NCBI RefSeq assembly: GCF_000332315.1
Contig: NZ_KB235941.1
Coordinates: 433,850 to 497,849 of the forward strand
Source: Prochlorothrix hollandica PCC 9006 = CALU 1027
Lineage (GTDB): Bacteria; Cyanobacteriota; Cyanobacteriia; Prochlorotrichales; Prochlorotrichaceae
Reading direction: 5' to 3'
Length of the DNA: 64,000 bases
Below, piece by piece: positions 44,107 to 54,509 of this stretch. The notes beneath the pieces were generated by a model. That model did no database searches. It worked only from the letters and a program-made list of their open reading frames with translations, and had not been told where the DNA came from. The translations under genes and the position numbers were made by a program. Positions within the stretch are counted from its first letter, which is position 1; every line of letters begins with the position of its first letter.

Positions 44107-47100
44107 ATGACCACTCGATCGATGGAATTGGCAGGACTGGTGCAGTGCTGGGTCTGGACGGTGGAGCTGGGGGTGGGGCTGGGGCTGGCTCCGGCGGTGC
44201 AGGCGCAGATTGTGCCCGATGGAACCCTGGGGGCTGAGGCTTCGGTGGTGTTGCCCGGTCAGGCATTGAATGATCAGATTGTGGATCTGATTACGGGAGG
44301 ATCGCAGCAGCGGATTAATCTGTTCCACAGCTTTGAGCAGTTCAATGTGGGAGAGGGGCAGAAGGTTTATTTTGACCAGCCCAACGGAGTGGAGACAATT
44401 TTTGGCCGGGTGACGGGAGCCAGTGGGACTAATATTCTGGGAACTTTGGGGGTCGCCGGGTCAGCGGATCTGTTTTTGATTAACCCCCAGGGGATTTTGT
44501 TTGGGCCGAATGCGCGGTTAGATATTCGTGGGTCGTTTACGGCTGCCACTGCCTCGGAGTTTCGGTTTGAGGATGGTCAGGTGTTTAGTGCGGTCAGTCC
44601 GGGGGCTGCGCCGTTTCTGGAGGTGCAGGCGTTTGAGCCGGAGTTGTGGTACGGCGGTTTGGAAGCGACGCTGACCAATCAGGGGACGTTGGAGGTGGGG
44701 CAGGATCTGCTACTAGGGGGCCATACCTTGGTGATGGAGGCGGGATCTGCGGCTAATGCACGGCGGGATCTGATTTTGCAGGGGAGACTGCGGGATCTGG
44801 AGCAGGGAGGGTATGCAGTGGGGGGCTATTGGTTTACGGAGGATTTGGCGGGGAATACGGTGGATTTTGTGGTGCCCCATGGCAATGTGATTTGGGCGAA
44901 TGGGGATGTGCGGTTGGATGCCAACTATAGCGGTACTTCCCTCTATATTTTGGCGGGAGGCGCGGTTGCGGCGGGAACTGGGGTTAACGAGATCCAAATT
45001 ACGGGAGTTGCGGGGGGTAGCGTTACGGAATCGGTGGCGGATGGTGCGGGCGGGACGCAAATGGTGACGGTGGCCAGTGGTGGCCGATCCCATTTAGATA
45101 TTCGCACGGGGTTGAATTGGGACGAGTTAACGGGGGGCAGTCCAGGGGATCAGAATACCAGTGGATTGGGGGTGACTTTTGGGCCAGCGACCAGTGGGTC
45201 CATTGATTTGGCGGCGGTGACGATTCTGACAGGGGCAGATGTGCGAAATGGGGTGAGCCAAAATGGCATTAACCCAGGGGATGGGGGGGATGTGGTCTTG
45301 ATTAGTCGGGTGGAGGCGGGTTCAGCGTTGGGGCAGGGCGATATTACGATCGGAGATATTAATACCTCTGTGTCCATATCCTCAACCATAGTAGAGAACG
45401 TAATGGGCAGAGATGGGGGGGCGATCGCTCTGGCTACTATCACTGGCAATATCTCTACAGGTGATATTAAATCATACTCATTTTCACGCTCATTCTCATC
45501 AGGTGCAGTAGCAGGAGGGGATGGGGGGACGATCTCTCTGGCTACTATCACTGGCAATATCTCTACAGGTGATATCGACTCATACTCAGCCTCAGACTCA
45601 CGCTCAGACTCACGCTCAGACTCAGCAGGTTCAGTAGCAGGAGGAGATGGGGGAGCGATCGCTCTGGCCACTATCACTGGCCATATCTCTACAGGTGATA
45701 TCGACTCATACTCAGACTCATACTCAGACTCAGACTCCTCATACTCAAGAGCACCAGGTGCAGTAGCAGGGGGGGATGGGGGGACGATCGCTCTGGCCAC
45801 TATCACTGGCCATATCTCTACAGGTTATATCGACTCGTCCTCATCCTCATTATCAGCAGGTGCAGTAGCAGGGGGGGATGGGGGGGCGATCGCTCTGGCC
45901 ACTATCACTGGCCATATCTCTACAGGTTATATCTCCTCATACTCATCCTCATTCTCATCAGGTGCAGCAGCATCCTCATCAGGTGCAGTAGCAGGAGGGG
46001 ATGGGGGGGCGATCGCTCTGGCCACTATCACTGGCAATATCTCTACAGGTGATATCGCCTCATCCTCATACTCATCCTCACGCTCATCCCCACGCTCATA
46101 CTCATCCTCAGGATCATCAGGTGCAGTAGAGGGAGGGGATGGGGGGGCGATCGCTCTGGCCACTATCACTGGCAATATCTCTACAGGTGATATCGACTCA
46201 TCCTCACGCTCATTCTCGGACTCATACACACGCTCAGGATCATCAGGTGTAGTAGCAGGAGGGGATGGGGGGGCGATCGCTCTGGCCACTATCACTGGCA
46301 ATATCTCTACAGGTGATATTAAATCATACTCATTCTCACGCTCATTATCACGCTCATTCTCATACACACGCTCAGGATCATCAGGTGCAGTAGCAGGAGG
46401 GGATGGGGGGGCGATCGCTCTGGTTACTCACATTGGTGATATCAGCACAGGGACAGCTTTGCGTACTTTCTCATTTGCAGAGTCAACTCATGAGAGTGCT
46501 ACAGCGGGATCAGCCGGTGACATCACCCTCGTGGCAGAACAAGGAACATTGATTACCCCTCAGCCCACCTCTCTCCAGACTTGGGCAACCTCAGGCGATG
46601 GCAAAGCCAGTGGCAACGGGGGAACTGTTCACCTGGGGGGCAGGGACACCATCAGCAATTACGAGATTCTGACCCAATCCGCCAGTGCCCAAGCCGGGGA
46701 AGTACAGATTCAAGGCTTTGGGGATCTTGTCCTTGAGAATCTCCAAATTTTGACCAGTCAGACGGTGGAAATTCCCAACCCAAGCGATCCCAACCGGAAT
46801 GATCCAGAAAAACGTGATCCTGTAAAATATCCCCCCATTCGCGTCCAAGTGGGTCAAACCGGCCAATCCGGCAACGTCAACATCACCGGCACCGGTGCCC
46901 TCACCGTCCAAAGCAGCACCCTGCAAAGCAGCACCCAAAGCAGCAGCCCCGCTGGCAACGTCACCCTCCACAGTGCCGGACTCCTCACCCTCCAAAACAC
47001 CACCCAACTCACCAGTAACACCAACGACCTCGGCTCCGCCGGAACCTTCACCCTGTCCTCCGACACCGGCATCCTGATCACCGGCAACGATACCCTCCTC

Positions 47101-48819
47101 AGCGCCACCACCGCCGCCCTTGGACCCGCCGGGAACCTCACCCTCACCGCCCCCACCCTCACCCTAGACCAAGGGGCCACCCTGCAAACCTCCACCGCCT
47201 CACCCGGCAACGCAGGCAACATCACCCTGAACACAGGCACCTTCAATCTCCTCAACGGTGCCCAAATCTTCTCCGAAAGCACCGGCTCCGGCAACAGCGG
47301 CCAGATCAACATCACCGCCACCGAAGCCGTGAACCTGGGCCAAGGAGTCCAAGATGCTTCTCCCGTTATTTCCGTCGAAACCAGCAACGCCGGACGGGCC
47401 GGAGACATCACCCTCAACGCCCCCCGCTTCACCCTCTCCGAAACCGCCCGCATCACCGCCACCGCCACCGCCACCGCCACCAATACCGAAGGGGGTGGCA
47501 GCATCAGTATTAATGCTAACGAGATGAACCTAGCCGGAATCGTCGGCATCTTCGCCGAAACCCAAGGCCAAGCCCCCGCCGGAACCCTCAGCCTTCAGCC
47601 CTACCAAAACAACCCCGACCTGATCGCCACCTTCTTCGACGGATCCACCATCTCTGCCTCCACTAGCGGCAGCGGCAACGGCGGCGACTTCCGCATCACC
47701 GCCCCCCAAAGCATCAGCCTCAGCGGAGCTGGAACCCTGGCCGTGGAAACCCGCAGCAGTGGTAATGCGGGCAATATTACCATCAGCACCCAGGATTTAA
47801 CCCTTACTGACGGTGTTAAAGTCTCAGCCTCCACCTATAGCCCAGCAGCCAACGCTGGACGGGCTGGAGACATCACCCTCACCGCCACCAACTTCAGCCT
47901 CAGCACCGGAGGCAGCATCAGCACCAACACCGAAGGCAGCGGCGACGCAGGCAACATCAAAGTCAACGCCACCGGCACCATCGACCTCAACAACGGCAGC
48001 ATCGAAGCCACCACCGGAGCCAACTCCAGCGGCAACGGCGGCAACATCGACATCGACCCCACTACCACCACCCTCCGCAATGGGGGACGCATCGCCGTAG
48101 ACTCCCAAGGACTGGGTAGTGGCGGCAACATTAACCTGGTCTCCGGTAGCCTAACCCTAGACAACGGCAGCATCAGCGCCATTACCCGCAGTAGCGATGG
48201 CGGCAACATCACCATTATCCTGTCTGACTTGTTCCGTCTAGGCAACAGCAGCTTTGTGTCCACCGAAGCGGGCACCGCAGGCAGCGGCGGCAACGGCGGC
48301 GACATCAACATCCTGGCCCGCTTCCTCTTTGGTGCTTCCGGTTCCAACAGCGACATCATCGCCAATGCCTTTGAGGGGTCTGGGGGCAACATTAATATCA
48401 CCGCCGCTGGCATTTTTGGCTTCACCGTCGGCAACACCGACACCCCCCGCACCGACATGACCAACAACATCACCGCCAGTTCCCGCTTCGGCACCTCCGG
48501 CACCATTGAGACTCCCAACGTGGACCCCAGTCAGGGCTTAAGCAGCCTAGGGGCTAACTTAGTGGATCCCAGTAGTTTGATCGATCGCCGCTGCACCCTC
48601 CAAAGCCAAGCCAACCGCAGCAGCTTCACCCTCGCCGGTCGCGGCGGCATCCCCAAAACCCCCACCGATCCCCTCAATTTGAGTCAAATGGTCAACGATC
48701 TGCGCCTCAGTCCAGAGATGGGGGAACTTTCCGCTGCTGACTTCAGCGATCGGCCCCTCACTCCCCCGCCCTTGTTCCCTGGAGCCACGATCGCCACCGC
48801 CCTCCCCTGTAGTTCCTAG
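44107..48819 (+). CDS. Large exported haemagglutinin-domain (TpsA-like) protein with Ser-rich repeats
   Basis: A 1570-residue surface protein. A signal peptide ends at about VQAQ; the filamentous-haemagglutinin N-terminal (TPS) domain follows, with FEQFNVGEGQKVYFDQPNGV, LINPQGILFGPNARLDIRGS and FTAATASEF. Residues about 440-790 hold nine near-repeats of GGDGGAIALATITGNISTGD, each followed by a Ser/Tyr/Asp/Arg-rich spacer. The rest is a beta-helical run of GNAGNITL-type strands. Such proteins are exported by a TpsB/Omp85 partner and act in adhesion or contact. No TpsB is in the window. The Ser-rich block has a visibly different base composition from its neighbours. Confidence 0.88.
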   Translation: MTTRSMELAGLVQCWVWTVELGVGLGLAPAVQAQIVPDGTLGAEASVVLPGQALNDQIVDLITGGSQQRINLFHSFEQFNVGEGQKVYFDQPNGVETIFGRVTGASGTNILGTLGVAGSADLFLINPQGILFGPNARLDIRGSFTAATASEFRFEDGQVFSAVSPGAAPFLEVQAFEPELWYGGLEATLTNQGTLEVGQDLLLGGHTLVMEAGSAANARRDLILQGRLRDLEQGGYAVGGYWFTEDLAGNTVDFVVPHGNVIWANGDVRLDANYSGTSLYILAGGAVAAGTGVNEIQITGVAGGSVTESVADGAGGTQMVTVASGGRSHLDIRTGLNWDELTGGSPGDQNTSGLGVTFGPATSGSIDLAAVTILTGADVRNGVSQNGINPGDGGDVVLISRVEAGSALGQGDITIGDINTSVSISSTIVENVMGRDGGAIALATITGNISTGDIKSYSFSRSFSSGAVAGGDGGTISLATITGNISTGDIDSYSASDSRSDSRSDSAGSVAGGDGGAIALATITGHISTGDIDSYSDSYSDSDSSYSRAPGAVAGGDGGTIALATITGHISTGYIDSSSSSLSAGAVAGGDGGAIALATITGHISTGYISSYSSSFSSGAAASSSGAVAGGDGGAIALATITGNISTGDIASSSYSSSRSSPRSYSSSGSSGAVEGGDGGAIALATITGNISTGDIDSSSRSFSDSYTRSGSSGVVAGGDGGAIALATITGNISTGDIKSYSFSRSLSRSFSYTRSGSSGAVAGGDGGAIALVTHIGDISTGTALRTFSFAESTHESATAGSAGDITLVAEQGTLITPQPTSLQTWATSGDGKASGNGGTVHLGGRDTISNYEILTQSASAQAGEVQIQGFGDLVLENLQILTSQTVEIPNPSDPNRNDPEKRDPVKYPPIRVQVGQTGQSGNVNITGTGALTVQSSTLQSSTQSSSPAGNVTLHSAGLLTLQNTTQLTSNTNDLGSAGTFTLSSDTGILITGNDTLLSATTAALGPAGNLTLTAPTLTLDQGATLQTSTASPGNAGNITLNTGTFNLLNGAQIFSESTGSGNSGQINITATEAVNLGQGVQDASPVISVETSNAGRAGDITLNAPRFTLSETARITATATATATNTEGGGSISINANEMNLAGIVGIFAETQGQAPAGTLSLQPYQNNPDLIATFFDGSTISASTSGSGNGGDFRITAPQSISLSGAGTLAVETRSSGNAGNITISTQDLTLTDGVKVSASTYSPAANAGRAGDITLTATNFSLSTGGSISTNTEGSGDAGNIKVNATGTIDLNNGSIEATTGANSSGNGGNIDIDPTTTTLRNGGRIAVDSQGLGSGGNINLVSGSLTLDNGSISAITRSSDGGNITIILSDLFRLGNSSFVSTEAGTAGSGGNGGDINILARFLFGASGSNSDIIANAFEGSGGNINITAAGIFGFTVGNTDTPRTDMTNNITASSRFGTSGTIETPNVDPSQGLSSLGANLVDPSSLIDRRCTLQSQANRSSFTLAGRGGIPKTPTDPLNLSQMVNDLRLSPEMGELSAADFSDRPLTPPPLFPGATIATALPCSS
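45410..46440 (+). repeat. In-frame repeat block encoding Ser-rich spacers
   Basis: About nine copies of a unit of about 90-130 bases with the conserved core GGGGCGATCGCTCTGGCCAC then TATCACTGGC, a CTCTACAGGTGATAT stretch and a variable TCATCCTCATACTCA-rich spacer. Unit length varies in multiples of three, so the frame is kept. It lies inside the haemagglutinin-type gene. Confidence 0.88.
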
Positions 48820-48906
48820 GATCTAGGTATCAGCAAATCTCGAAAAGTACCGGTATCTAAGCTTAAACCTCTCTAACCACCATTTATTTCCCCTAAGAGC
48901 CACCCC

Positions 48907-51582
48907 ATGGGATCCCACTCCGCCTTAATCACCCTTGCGACCCTCCTCGGCCTTAGTTTAGCCCCCGGCTCCATCGTCACTGCTGCCGCCCCCCCCACCG
49001 TCACCACCCCCGCCACCCCCCTCCTCAGCCAGGGCAACCAACTCTACCAAGCAGGCCAATATGCCGCCGCCCTGGACACCTGGACCCAAGCCATCGCCCA
49101 ACTGGGGGACAGCCCCAGCCTCGATCGCGCCCAAACCCTGACCCACATCGCCCTCGCCCACCTGCAACTGGGCCAATGGGTCAGTGCCCAAGACCACATC
49201 GATCGTAGCCTCCAGACCCTAGAGCAACTGCCCCCCAGCCCCCAGCGCACCTTTAGCCAGGGCAAAGCCCACAACGTCCAAGGCAGTCTTTGGTATAGCC
49301 AAGGCCATCTGGATCAAGCCCTGGAAGCCTTCCAAGCCGCCAGCCTCGCCTATACTGCCGTGGGCGATCGCCTGGGGCAACAGCAAAACCAACTCAACCA
49401 AGCCAAAGTTCTCCAAAGCCAAGGCCGCAACATCCTGGCCCAGGCCCAACTCCAAGCCCTCCAAGACGACCTCGCCAGCAGCCCCAACTCCCCCCTCAAA
49501 GCCGCCAGCCTGCGGGAACTGGGTACCGTCGTCCGCCTCACCAGCAGCGCCGATCGGGGTCAAGCCCTCCTGGAAGAGAGCCTTGCCGTCGCCCAGAGCC
49601 TGGGGGATAGCAACGAACAAGCCGCCACCTGGCTCCAGTTGGGTAGCCTGCACCAGGATCTGGGCCAGTGGGATGCCGCCCACAGCGCCTATGGGGCAGT
49701 CCTAGCCCTGAACCCTAACCCCACCCTTCAGGTACAAGCCCTCGTCAACCAGTTCCGGGTCAAAACCCGCCAAAACCCAGGGCTATGGCCCGATCTGCCC
49801 CGCGATCGCCAACGCCTGGAAACCGCCCTCGCCCAAGCCCCCCCCAACCGCACCAGCCTCTACGCCCACATCAACTACGCCCAATCCCTCGTAGACCTGG
49901 CCACAGAACCCACCGCCGGATCCAGTGTCAGCCTCAGCCCCCAGCCCCCCAGTTCCCCCGCCCTGCCCCTGGCTCCCATCGCTGAGCAACTGGCCCAAGC
50001 CATCCAGACCGCCCAAGCCCTAGGGGATCCCCTGACGGAAGCCTATGGTCTCGGCAAACTGGGCCACCTCTATGCAGTGGCAGGTCAGTGGCCCGAAGCC
50101 CAGCGCCTGACCCAAAACGCCCTGAACCTCGCCCAAGCCGCCAACGCCGCCGAGAGTGTTTACCAGTGGCAGTGGCAACTGGGGCGCATTTACTGGGCAC
50201 AACAGCAGTGGGACAACGCCGATCGATCCTACCAAGGGGCGATCGCCAGCCTGGAAACCCTGCGGGGAGACCTGGCCAGCCTCAACCCCGATGCCCGCTT
50301 TTCCTTCCGGGAAGAGATTGAGCCAATCTATCGCCAATATGTCAGCCTCCTCCTCACCCCCCGCCCCAGCAGCGTTAGCCAGTCCCCAGGGTTTCCCCTC
50401 TCCCCGATCAGTTCCCTAAAGTCCCTGGTTCCCTCCCTCCCCCTCGCCCAGTCCCCCCGCCCCAGCCCCGTCACTCAAGCCAACCTGATCAAAGCCAGAA
50501 CCGCCATTGAGTCCCTCCAGGTGGCAGAACTGGTTAACTTCTTCCAAGCGGACTGTGTCACCCTCAAATCCGTGGATGTTGACCAGGTAGACCCTAAGGC
50601 TGGCATTATTTATACGATTATGCTGGGCGATCGCCTCGAAGTTCTCCTCAGTCAGCCCGGTTACCCCATTTACCACCAAACTGTCGCCGCTGCCCACAAC
50701 CGCATCGAAAACCTGGTTAAAACCATTCGCCTGAACCTAAAAGATCCCTTCGGCCTACCCAAAAGAGAACTGCAAGCCCTCTATCGTTGGCTCATTGAAC
50801 CCCTAGAAGCAGAACTGGCCCAACGAGACCTGGAAACCCTGGTTTTCGTCTCCGATGGCAGCCTTCGCAACCTGCCCATGGCCGTTCTCTACGATGGGGA
50901 ACAGTACCTAGTGGAAAAATACGCCCTGGCCCTCACCCCCGGACTCCAGTTATTTGATCCTAAACCCCTCGTCGATCAGACCCTAGGAGTCACGATCGCC
51001 GGTGTCAGTGAAGCTCGCCAGGGGTTTAGTGCCCTCCCCGCCGTTCTCACGGAAGTGGCAGATATCCAGTCCAATATCCCCAGTCAAGTCTTTTTGAACG
51101 ATAAATTCCAAAAAACCCTAGTCTCTAGCCAACTACAAACCCAACCCTCTTCGGTGGTGCATTTTGCCACCCATGGCCAGTTTGGCTCCACAGCAGAAGA
51201 CACCTTTATCCTCACCTGGGATGACAAGATTTATATTAATGAACTGAGCGAGTTACTGCGCAGTGGCTTTATCCAAGAAGACCAGGCCATTGAACTCCTG
51301 GTATTTAGTGCCTGCGAAACGGCTGAGGGGGACGATCGGGCGGTCCTCGGACTAGCGGGGTTGGCCGTGCGATCGGGGGCACGCAGTACCCTGGCAACCC
51401 TCTGGCAGGTGGACGATCGAGCCACGGGTATCTTTATGGATCATTTCTATACCTACCTCAGCCAGGGCACCCTGACGAAAGCGGAGGCGGTGCGCCAAGC
51501 CCAACTGTCCCTAATGCAAGACCAGGACTTGGCCCACCCGTTTTACTGGGCACCCTTTGTTTTGGTGGGTAACTGGCTTTAA
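48907..51582 (+). CDS. Secreted TPR-CHAT protein
   Basis: An 891-residue protein. A signal peptide (LITLATLLGLSLAPGSIVTA) is followed by about ten TPR-like repeats (e.g. LLSQGNQLYQAGQYAAALDT, AAHSAYGAVLALNPNPT). The C-terminal CHAT domain is a caspase-fold peptidase-like module with VVHFATHGQFG (His) and LLVFSACETAEGD (Cys), so the catalytic dyad is intact. It ends PFYWAPFVLVGNW like other CHAT proteins. It lies 87 bases after the haemagglutinin-type gene. Cyanobacterial TPR-CHAT proteins often neighbour such adhesins, so joint action at the cell surface is inferred. Substrate unknown. Confidence 0.9.
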   Translation: MGSHSALITLATLLGLSLAPGSIVTAAAPPTVTTPATPLLSQGNQLYQAGQYAAALDTWTQAIAQLGDSPSLDRAQTLTHIALAHLQLGQWVSAQDHIDRSLQTLEQLPPSPQRTFSQGKAHNVQGSLWYSQGHLDQALEAFQAASLAYTAVGDRLGQQQNQLNQAKVLQSQGRNILAQAQLQALQDDLASSPNSPLKAASLRELGTVVRLTSSADRGQALLEESLAVAQSLGDSNEQAATWLQLGSLHQDLGQWDAAHSAYGAVLALNPNPTLQVQALVNQFRVKTRQNPGLWPDLPRDRQRLETALAQAPPNRTSLYAHINYAQSLVDLATEPTAGSSVSLSPQPPSSPALPLAPIAEQLAQAIQTAQALGDPLTEAYGLGKLGHLYAVAGQWPEAQRLTQNALNLAQAANAAESVYQWQWQLGRIYWAQQQWDNADRSYQGAIASLETLRGDLASLNPDARFSFREEIEPIYRQYVSLLLTPRPSSVSQSPGFPLSPISSLKSLVPSLPLAQSPRPSPVTQANLIKARTAIESLQVAELVNFFQADCVTLKSVDVDQVDPKAGIIYTIMLGDRLEVLLSQPGYPIYHQTVAAAHNRIENLVKTIRLNLKDPFGLPKRELQALYRWLIEPLEAELAQRDLETLVFVSDGSLRNLPMAVLYDGEQYLVEKYALALTPGLQLFDPKPLVDQTLGVTIAGVSEARQGFSALPAVLTEVADIQSNIPSQVFLNDKFQKTLVSSQLQTQPSSVVHFATHGQFGSTAEDTFILTWDDKIYINELSELLRSGFIQEDQAIELLVFSACETAEGDDRAVLGLAGLAVRSGARSTLATLWQVDDRATGIFMDHFYTYLSQGTLTKAEAVRQAQLSLMQDQDLAHPFYWAPFVLVGNWL

Positions 51583-51596
51583 GACTGCCACCCGCC

Positions 51597-54509
51597 TTAG
51601 CCCACCTTAAACTGCACAATCATATCGTCAAAGTCCCGATCGCCCCCCTGGGGTAAATCTTCAAAACCAAAGGTATTGTTCCCCAGGAGACGGATATGAT
51701 CCGATCCATCGCTATTACCAGCAATAAACCGATGGTAAAGGCGATCTACCTGGAAATTTGTGGGTGTGCCATCCGCAATCAGAAACGGAGCCAGGAGAAA
51801 GCCACCGGGCAGGGACAGCGTGCGATCGCCGGATTGGTTAAAATCCAACTCCGTCAAGCGATAGCGAATTAAACCATCCCCATAGGCTTGGGCACCTTGG
51901 CTCAACTGCGCCACCACCGCCCCCTGGGCATTGAGCACATCCCCCTGATCATTGGTGCGATAGAACCCCACCGTATTGCTAAAACTGGCCTCAATTTGCA
52001 CCGTCACCTGGGCCGTTAAGTTCTCCGCCAGGGTGCGCAAATCTAAAACCTCTTGCCCCTGGGGCTGGAGTCCGAAGCCTTGGCGCTGCAACTGGTCCAG
52101 GGTGCCACTGGTGCCACGACTGAACCTGAGACTCAGGTTATTAAACTGACCATCGCCATCGTCATCAAAGTTCAGGGTAAACTGGGTCTCACTGAACCCG
52201 GAAGCCACCTCAATTTCGTCTCCCTGGGAAAAGAACACCGATCGCCCCAAACCTTGGCGCAACTCATCCACGGTGCCATCCTGCACCAGCATCACCCCCA
52301 ACTGACTGCCCTCCCCCAGGGCCAACACCTGGCTAAACTGTCCCCAGTCAAAGCCCCCCGGTAAGCCCCCCGGATTCTGGCTGGCTAAAACCGAAAGACT
52401 GCCTTGGATGCGATCGCCCTGAAGAATGGCCTGGAGATAGGCCGATCGGGAGGCGGCATCCCCCGGCACCAAGGTTTGACCGTTAACCGCCCCGGTCCCA
52501 TCATCCACCCGGAACAACACCACCTCATGGGTATGGGGCGTATTGGGTAGACCCGCCACCGTGACCCGCAGACTGACCTGATGGGCGGCAGTACTGGGAC
52601 TCGGCAGACCGGTACTCGGCAGACTGGTACTCGGCAGACTGGTATTCGGCAAACCAGAACCACCCACCCCAAAGGTGCGCAACGTGGTGCGACTGCCACT
52701 GCTGCCAGGGATCGGCTGGGTCTGGGTTCCTAAGGCAAAACCGGGGGCGATCGCCTCAGGACTCGGCGTTACTGGATTGGGGGGCGGTTCCACAGGCGGC
52801 GGTTCCACAGGCGGCGGTTCCACGGGCGGCGGTTCCACAGGCGATCGCTGCAATGTTAGGGTTACCCCATCGCTAGCGAGACTATCCGTGACCTGGACTT
52901 GGAGATTAACCTCAGTTTCCGTAATTAAGGCTAGATCGTCTGCATCTTCCACCAGAATCTGACCCTGGGGATTAATACTAAAGGCGGGAATAGTGTCTTG
53001 GTCGCGATCGAAGTCATCCCCCACCAGACTAAAGGTCAGGGGATCGTTATCGGCATCCGTCACCACCAAGGTGGTCACCACCGTGCCCCCAGTGGGGGCG
53101 ATGGGCAGGGGAATGGATCCACTGGGGGGCTGGATTTGGGGCGGAGTATTGGCGGGAGGGGGAGTGGACAGGGCGGCGATCGTAAAGGTTTGGCTACCAC
53201 TGGTATCACTGCCCCCATAGGCGGTGCCCCCGTTATCTTGAAGGACCACGGTCACCGTTGCCGTCCCCGTGGTATTACCCAGGCTATAGGTCAAGGTCCC
53301 CGTGGGGCTGAGGCTGGGGGCTTGGCTAAACAACCCCGGATTCGTGGTGGTCACTGTAAAAGCTAGACTCTGGCCCGCCTCGTTGGCTGGACCCGCACTG
53401 ATGCCCGTGGCGAAATTAGCCAAGGTCACCCCACTGCCCACCCCCTGGCTTTGGTTGGGAGCAGCCATCAGGGCAAAACTGGGGGCATCATTGACAGGGG
53501 TGAGATCAAGGCGAACGGTGACCGATCGATCCCCCTGCACCCCCCCATTACTGGCCCGCGCCCCAAAGGTCACCAAGCCCGTGGCATCATTGGCCGGTTG
53601 ATAGCGCAGATTGGCGATCGCCGCCGCCCCAATCACCTGGTTCACCGTCACCGCCGCCCCATTAAGCTGCAAACTGCCCCCACTGGGCAAACTGGTAATG
53701 GTCAGTGTGGTGAGGGGGGCTTCCCCTTGACCCGTTTTATAGAGATTGCCAAAACTATCCGCCGTGAAGATCTCAGGGCTATCTTCCAGGGTGATAAAAC
53801 TCGTGTCCCAAAACTCGGCCACCGTGGTCAGGGCTGTACTGAGGCTGGGATTAAAGGTTATGCGATAGGGAAAGGGGGAAGACTGACCGCTACTGGTCAG
53901 CTCCATGGTGTTTTTCGTTGTATCCAGGGGTGAGAAGAAAGATTCTGCTTCTAAAACCACATTATTGCTAGCATCAAAGCTTAAGCCCAGGGGCGCGATC
54001 GTATTGGTGTTACCACTGCTAAGCTTCGCCAAAATGTAGGTGCCGGTACCCACTGCCGCCGTCCCACTCCCCTGCGTCCCCGTGGCCGGATCCAGCTTCA
54101 CCAGAACCGCCACTTTTGGCCCCCCGCCACTGCCGTAGTTGGTTTGCCAACCATTGGCGGTCAAGGCGTTCAAACTGGGGTTCTGGGTGCCATCAATGGT
54201 GAAGGCGGCATACAGCTCAGTCCCCCCATTCCACAACAGCCCCACCCCCCGACCATCGGCCCCCCCTGTTTCGTAGTCACTGATCACCCAATCCCGTACC
54301 CCATTGGTAAACCGGGTGATGATGGGATTTTGGTTGTTAGCACTGCTTTGGTGGGTGCCAATGTACAACGTGGTATTACCCACCACCACCTTAGCCACCC
54401 CGTTGCTATCCAGGGTGGCCTGGTCTGTGGTAGGGGTGAAAAACTGGGTACTGCCATTAAAAGCGCTGAAACTGGAGTAAGTCATCGGATTAAACAGCGA
54501 GGGTTTCAC
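51597..54509 (-). CDS. Large cadherin-like/DUF4114 calcium-binding surface protein
   Basis: A 970-residue protein. Cadherin-like Ig-type repeats (LTPVNDAPSFAL, VVTDADNDPLTFSL) and a VEPPP linker from a 15-bp repeat (about 52785-52850) precede the C-terminal DUF4114 domain, diagnosed by NNTFGFEDLPQGGDRDFDDM. Asp-rich stretches suggest calcium binding. No N-terminal signal peptide is evident, so export may use a type I system acting on the C-terminus. The start is GTG 54509 or ATG 54485; neither has a clear Shine-Dalgarno. A 16-copy 9-bp array begins 51 bases upstream. It converges on the TPR-CHAT gene (15 bases apart). Confidence 0.82.
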   Translation of the reverse strand: MKPSLFNPMTYSSFSAFNGSTQFFTPTTDQATLDSNGVAKVVVGNTTLYIGTHQSSANNQNPIITRFTNGVRDWVISDYETGGADGRGVGLLWNGGTELYAAFTIDGTQNPSLNALTANGWQTNYGSGGGPKVAVLVKLDPATGTQGSGTAAVGTGTYILAKLSSGNTNTIAPLGLSFDASNNVVLEAESFFSPLDTTKNTMELTSSGQSSPFPYRITFNPSLSTALTTVAEFWDTSFITLEDSPEIFTADSFGNLYKTGQGEAPLTTLTITSLPSGGSLQLNGAAVTVNQVIGAAAIANLRYQPANDATGLVTFGARASNGGVQGDRSVTVRLDLTPVNDAPSFALMAAPNQSQGVGSGVTLANFATGISAGPANEAGQSLAFTVTTTNPGLFSQAPSLSPTGTLTYSLGNTTGTATVTVVLQDNGGTAYGGSDTSGSQTFTIAALSTPPPANTPPQIQPPSGSIPLPIAPTGGTVVTTLVVTDADNDPLTFSLVGDDFDRDQDTIPAFSINPQGQILVEDADDLALITETEVNLQVQVTDSLASDGVTLTLQRSPVEPPPVEPPPVEPPPVEPPPNPVTPSPEAIAPGFALGTQTQPIPGSSGSRTTLRTFGVGGSGLPNTSLPSTSLPSTGLPSPSTAAHQVSLRVTVAGLPNTPHTHEVVLFRVDDGTGAVNGQTLVPGDAASRSAYLQAILQGDRIQGSLSVLASQNPGGLPGGFDWGQFSQVLALGEGSQLGVMLVQDGTVDELRQGLGRSVFFSQGDEIEVASGFSETQFTLNFDDDGDGQFNNLSLRFSRGTSGTLDQLQRQGFGLQPQGQEVLDLRTLAENLTAQVTVQIEASFSNTVGFYRTNDQGDVLNAQGAVVAQLSQGAQAYGDGLIRYRLTELDFNQSGDRTLSLPGGFLLAPFLIADGTPTNFQVDRLYHRFIAGNSDGSDHIRLLGNNTFGFEDLPQGGDRDFDDMIVQFKVG

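Noticed and set aside
45150-46367. Minus-strand frames of the type PVIVARAIAPPSPPAT
   Set aside because: They are the reverse of the haemagglutinin repeat block and have no ribosome-binding site or domain.
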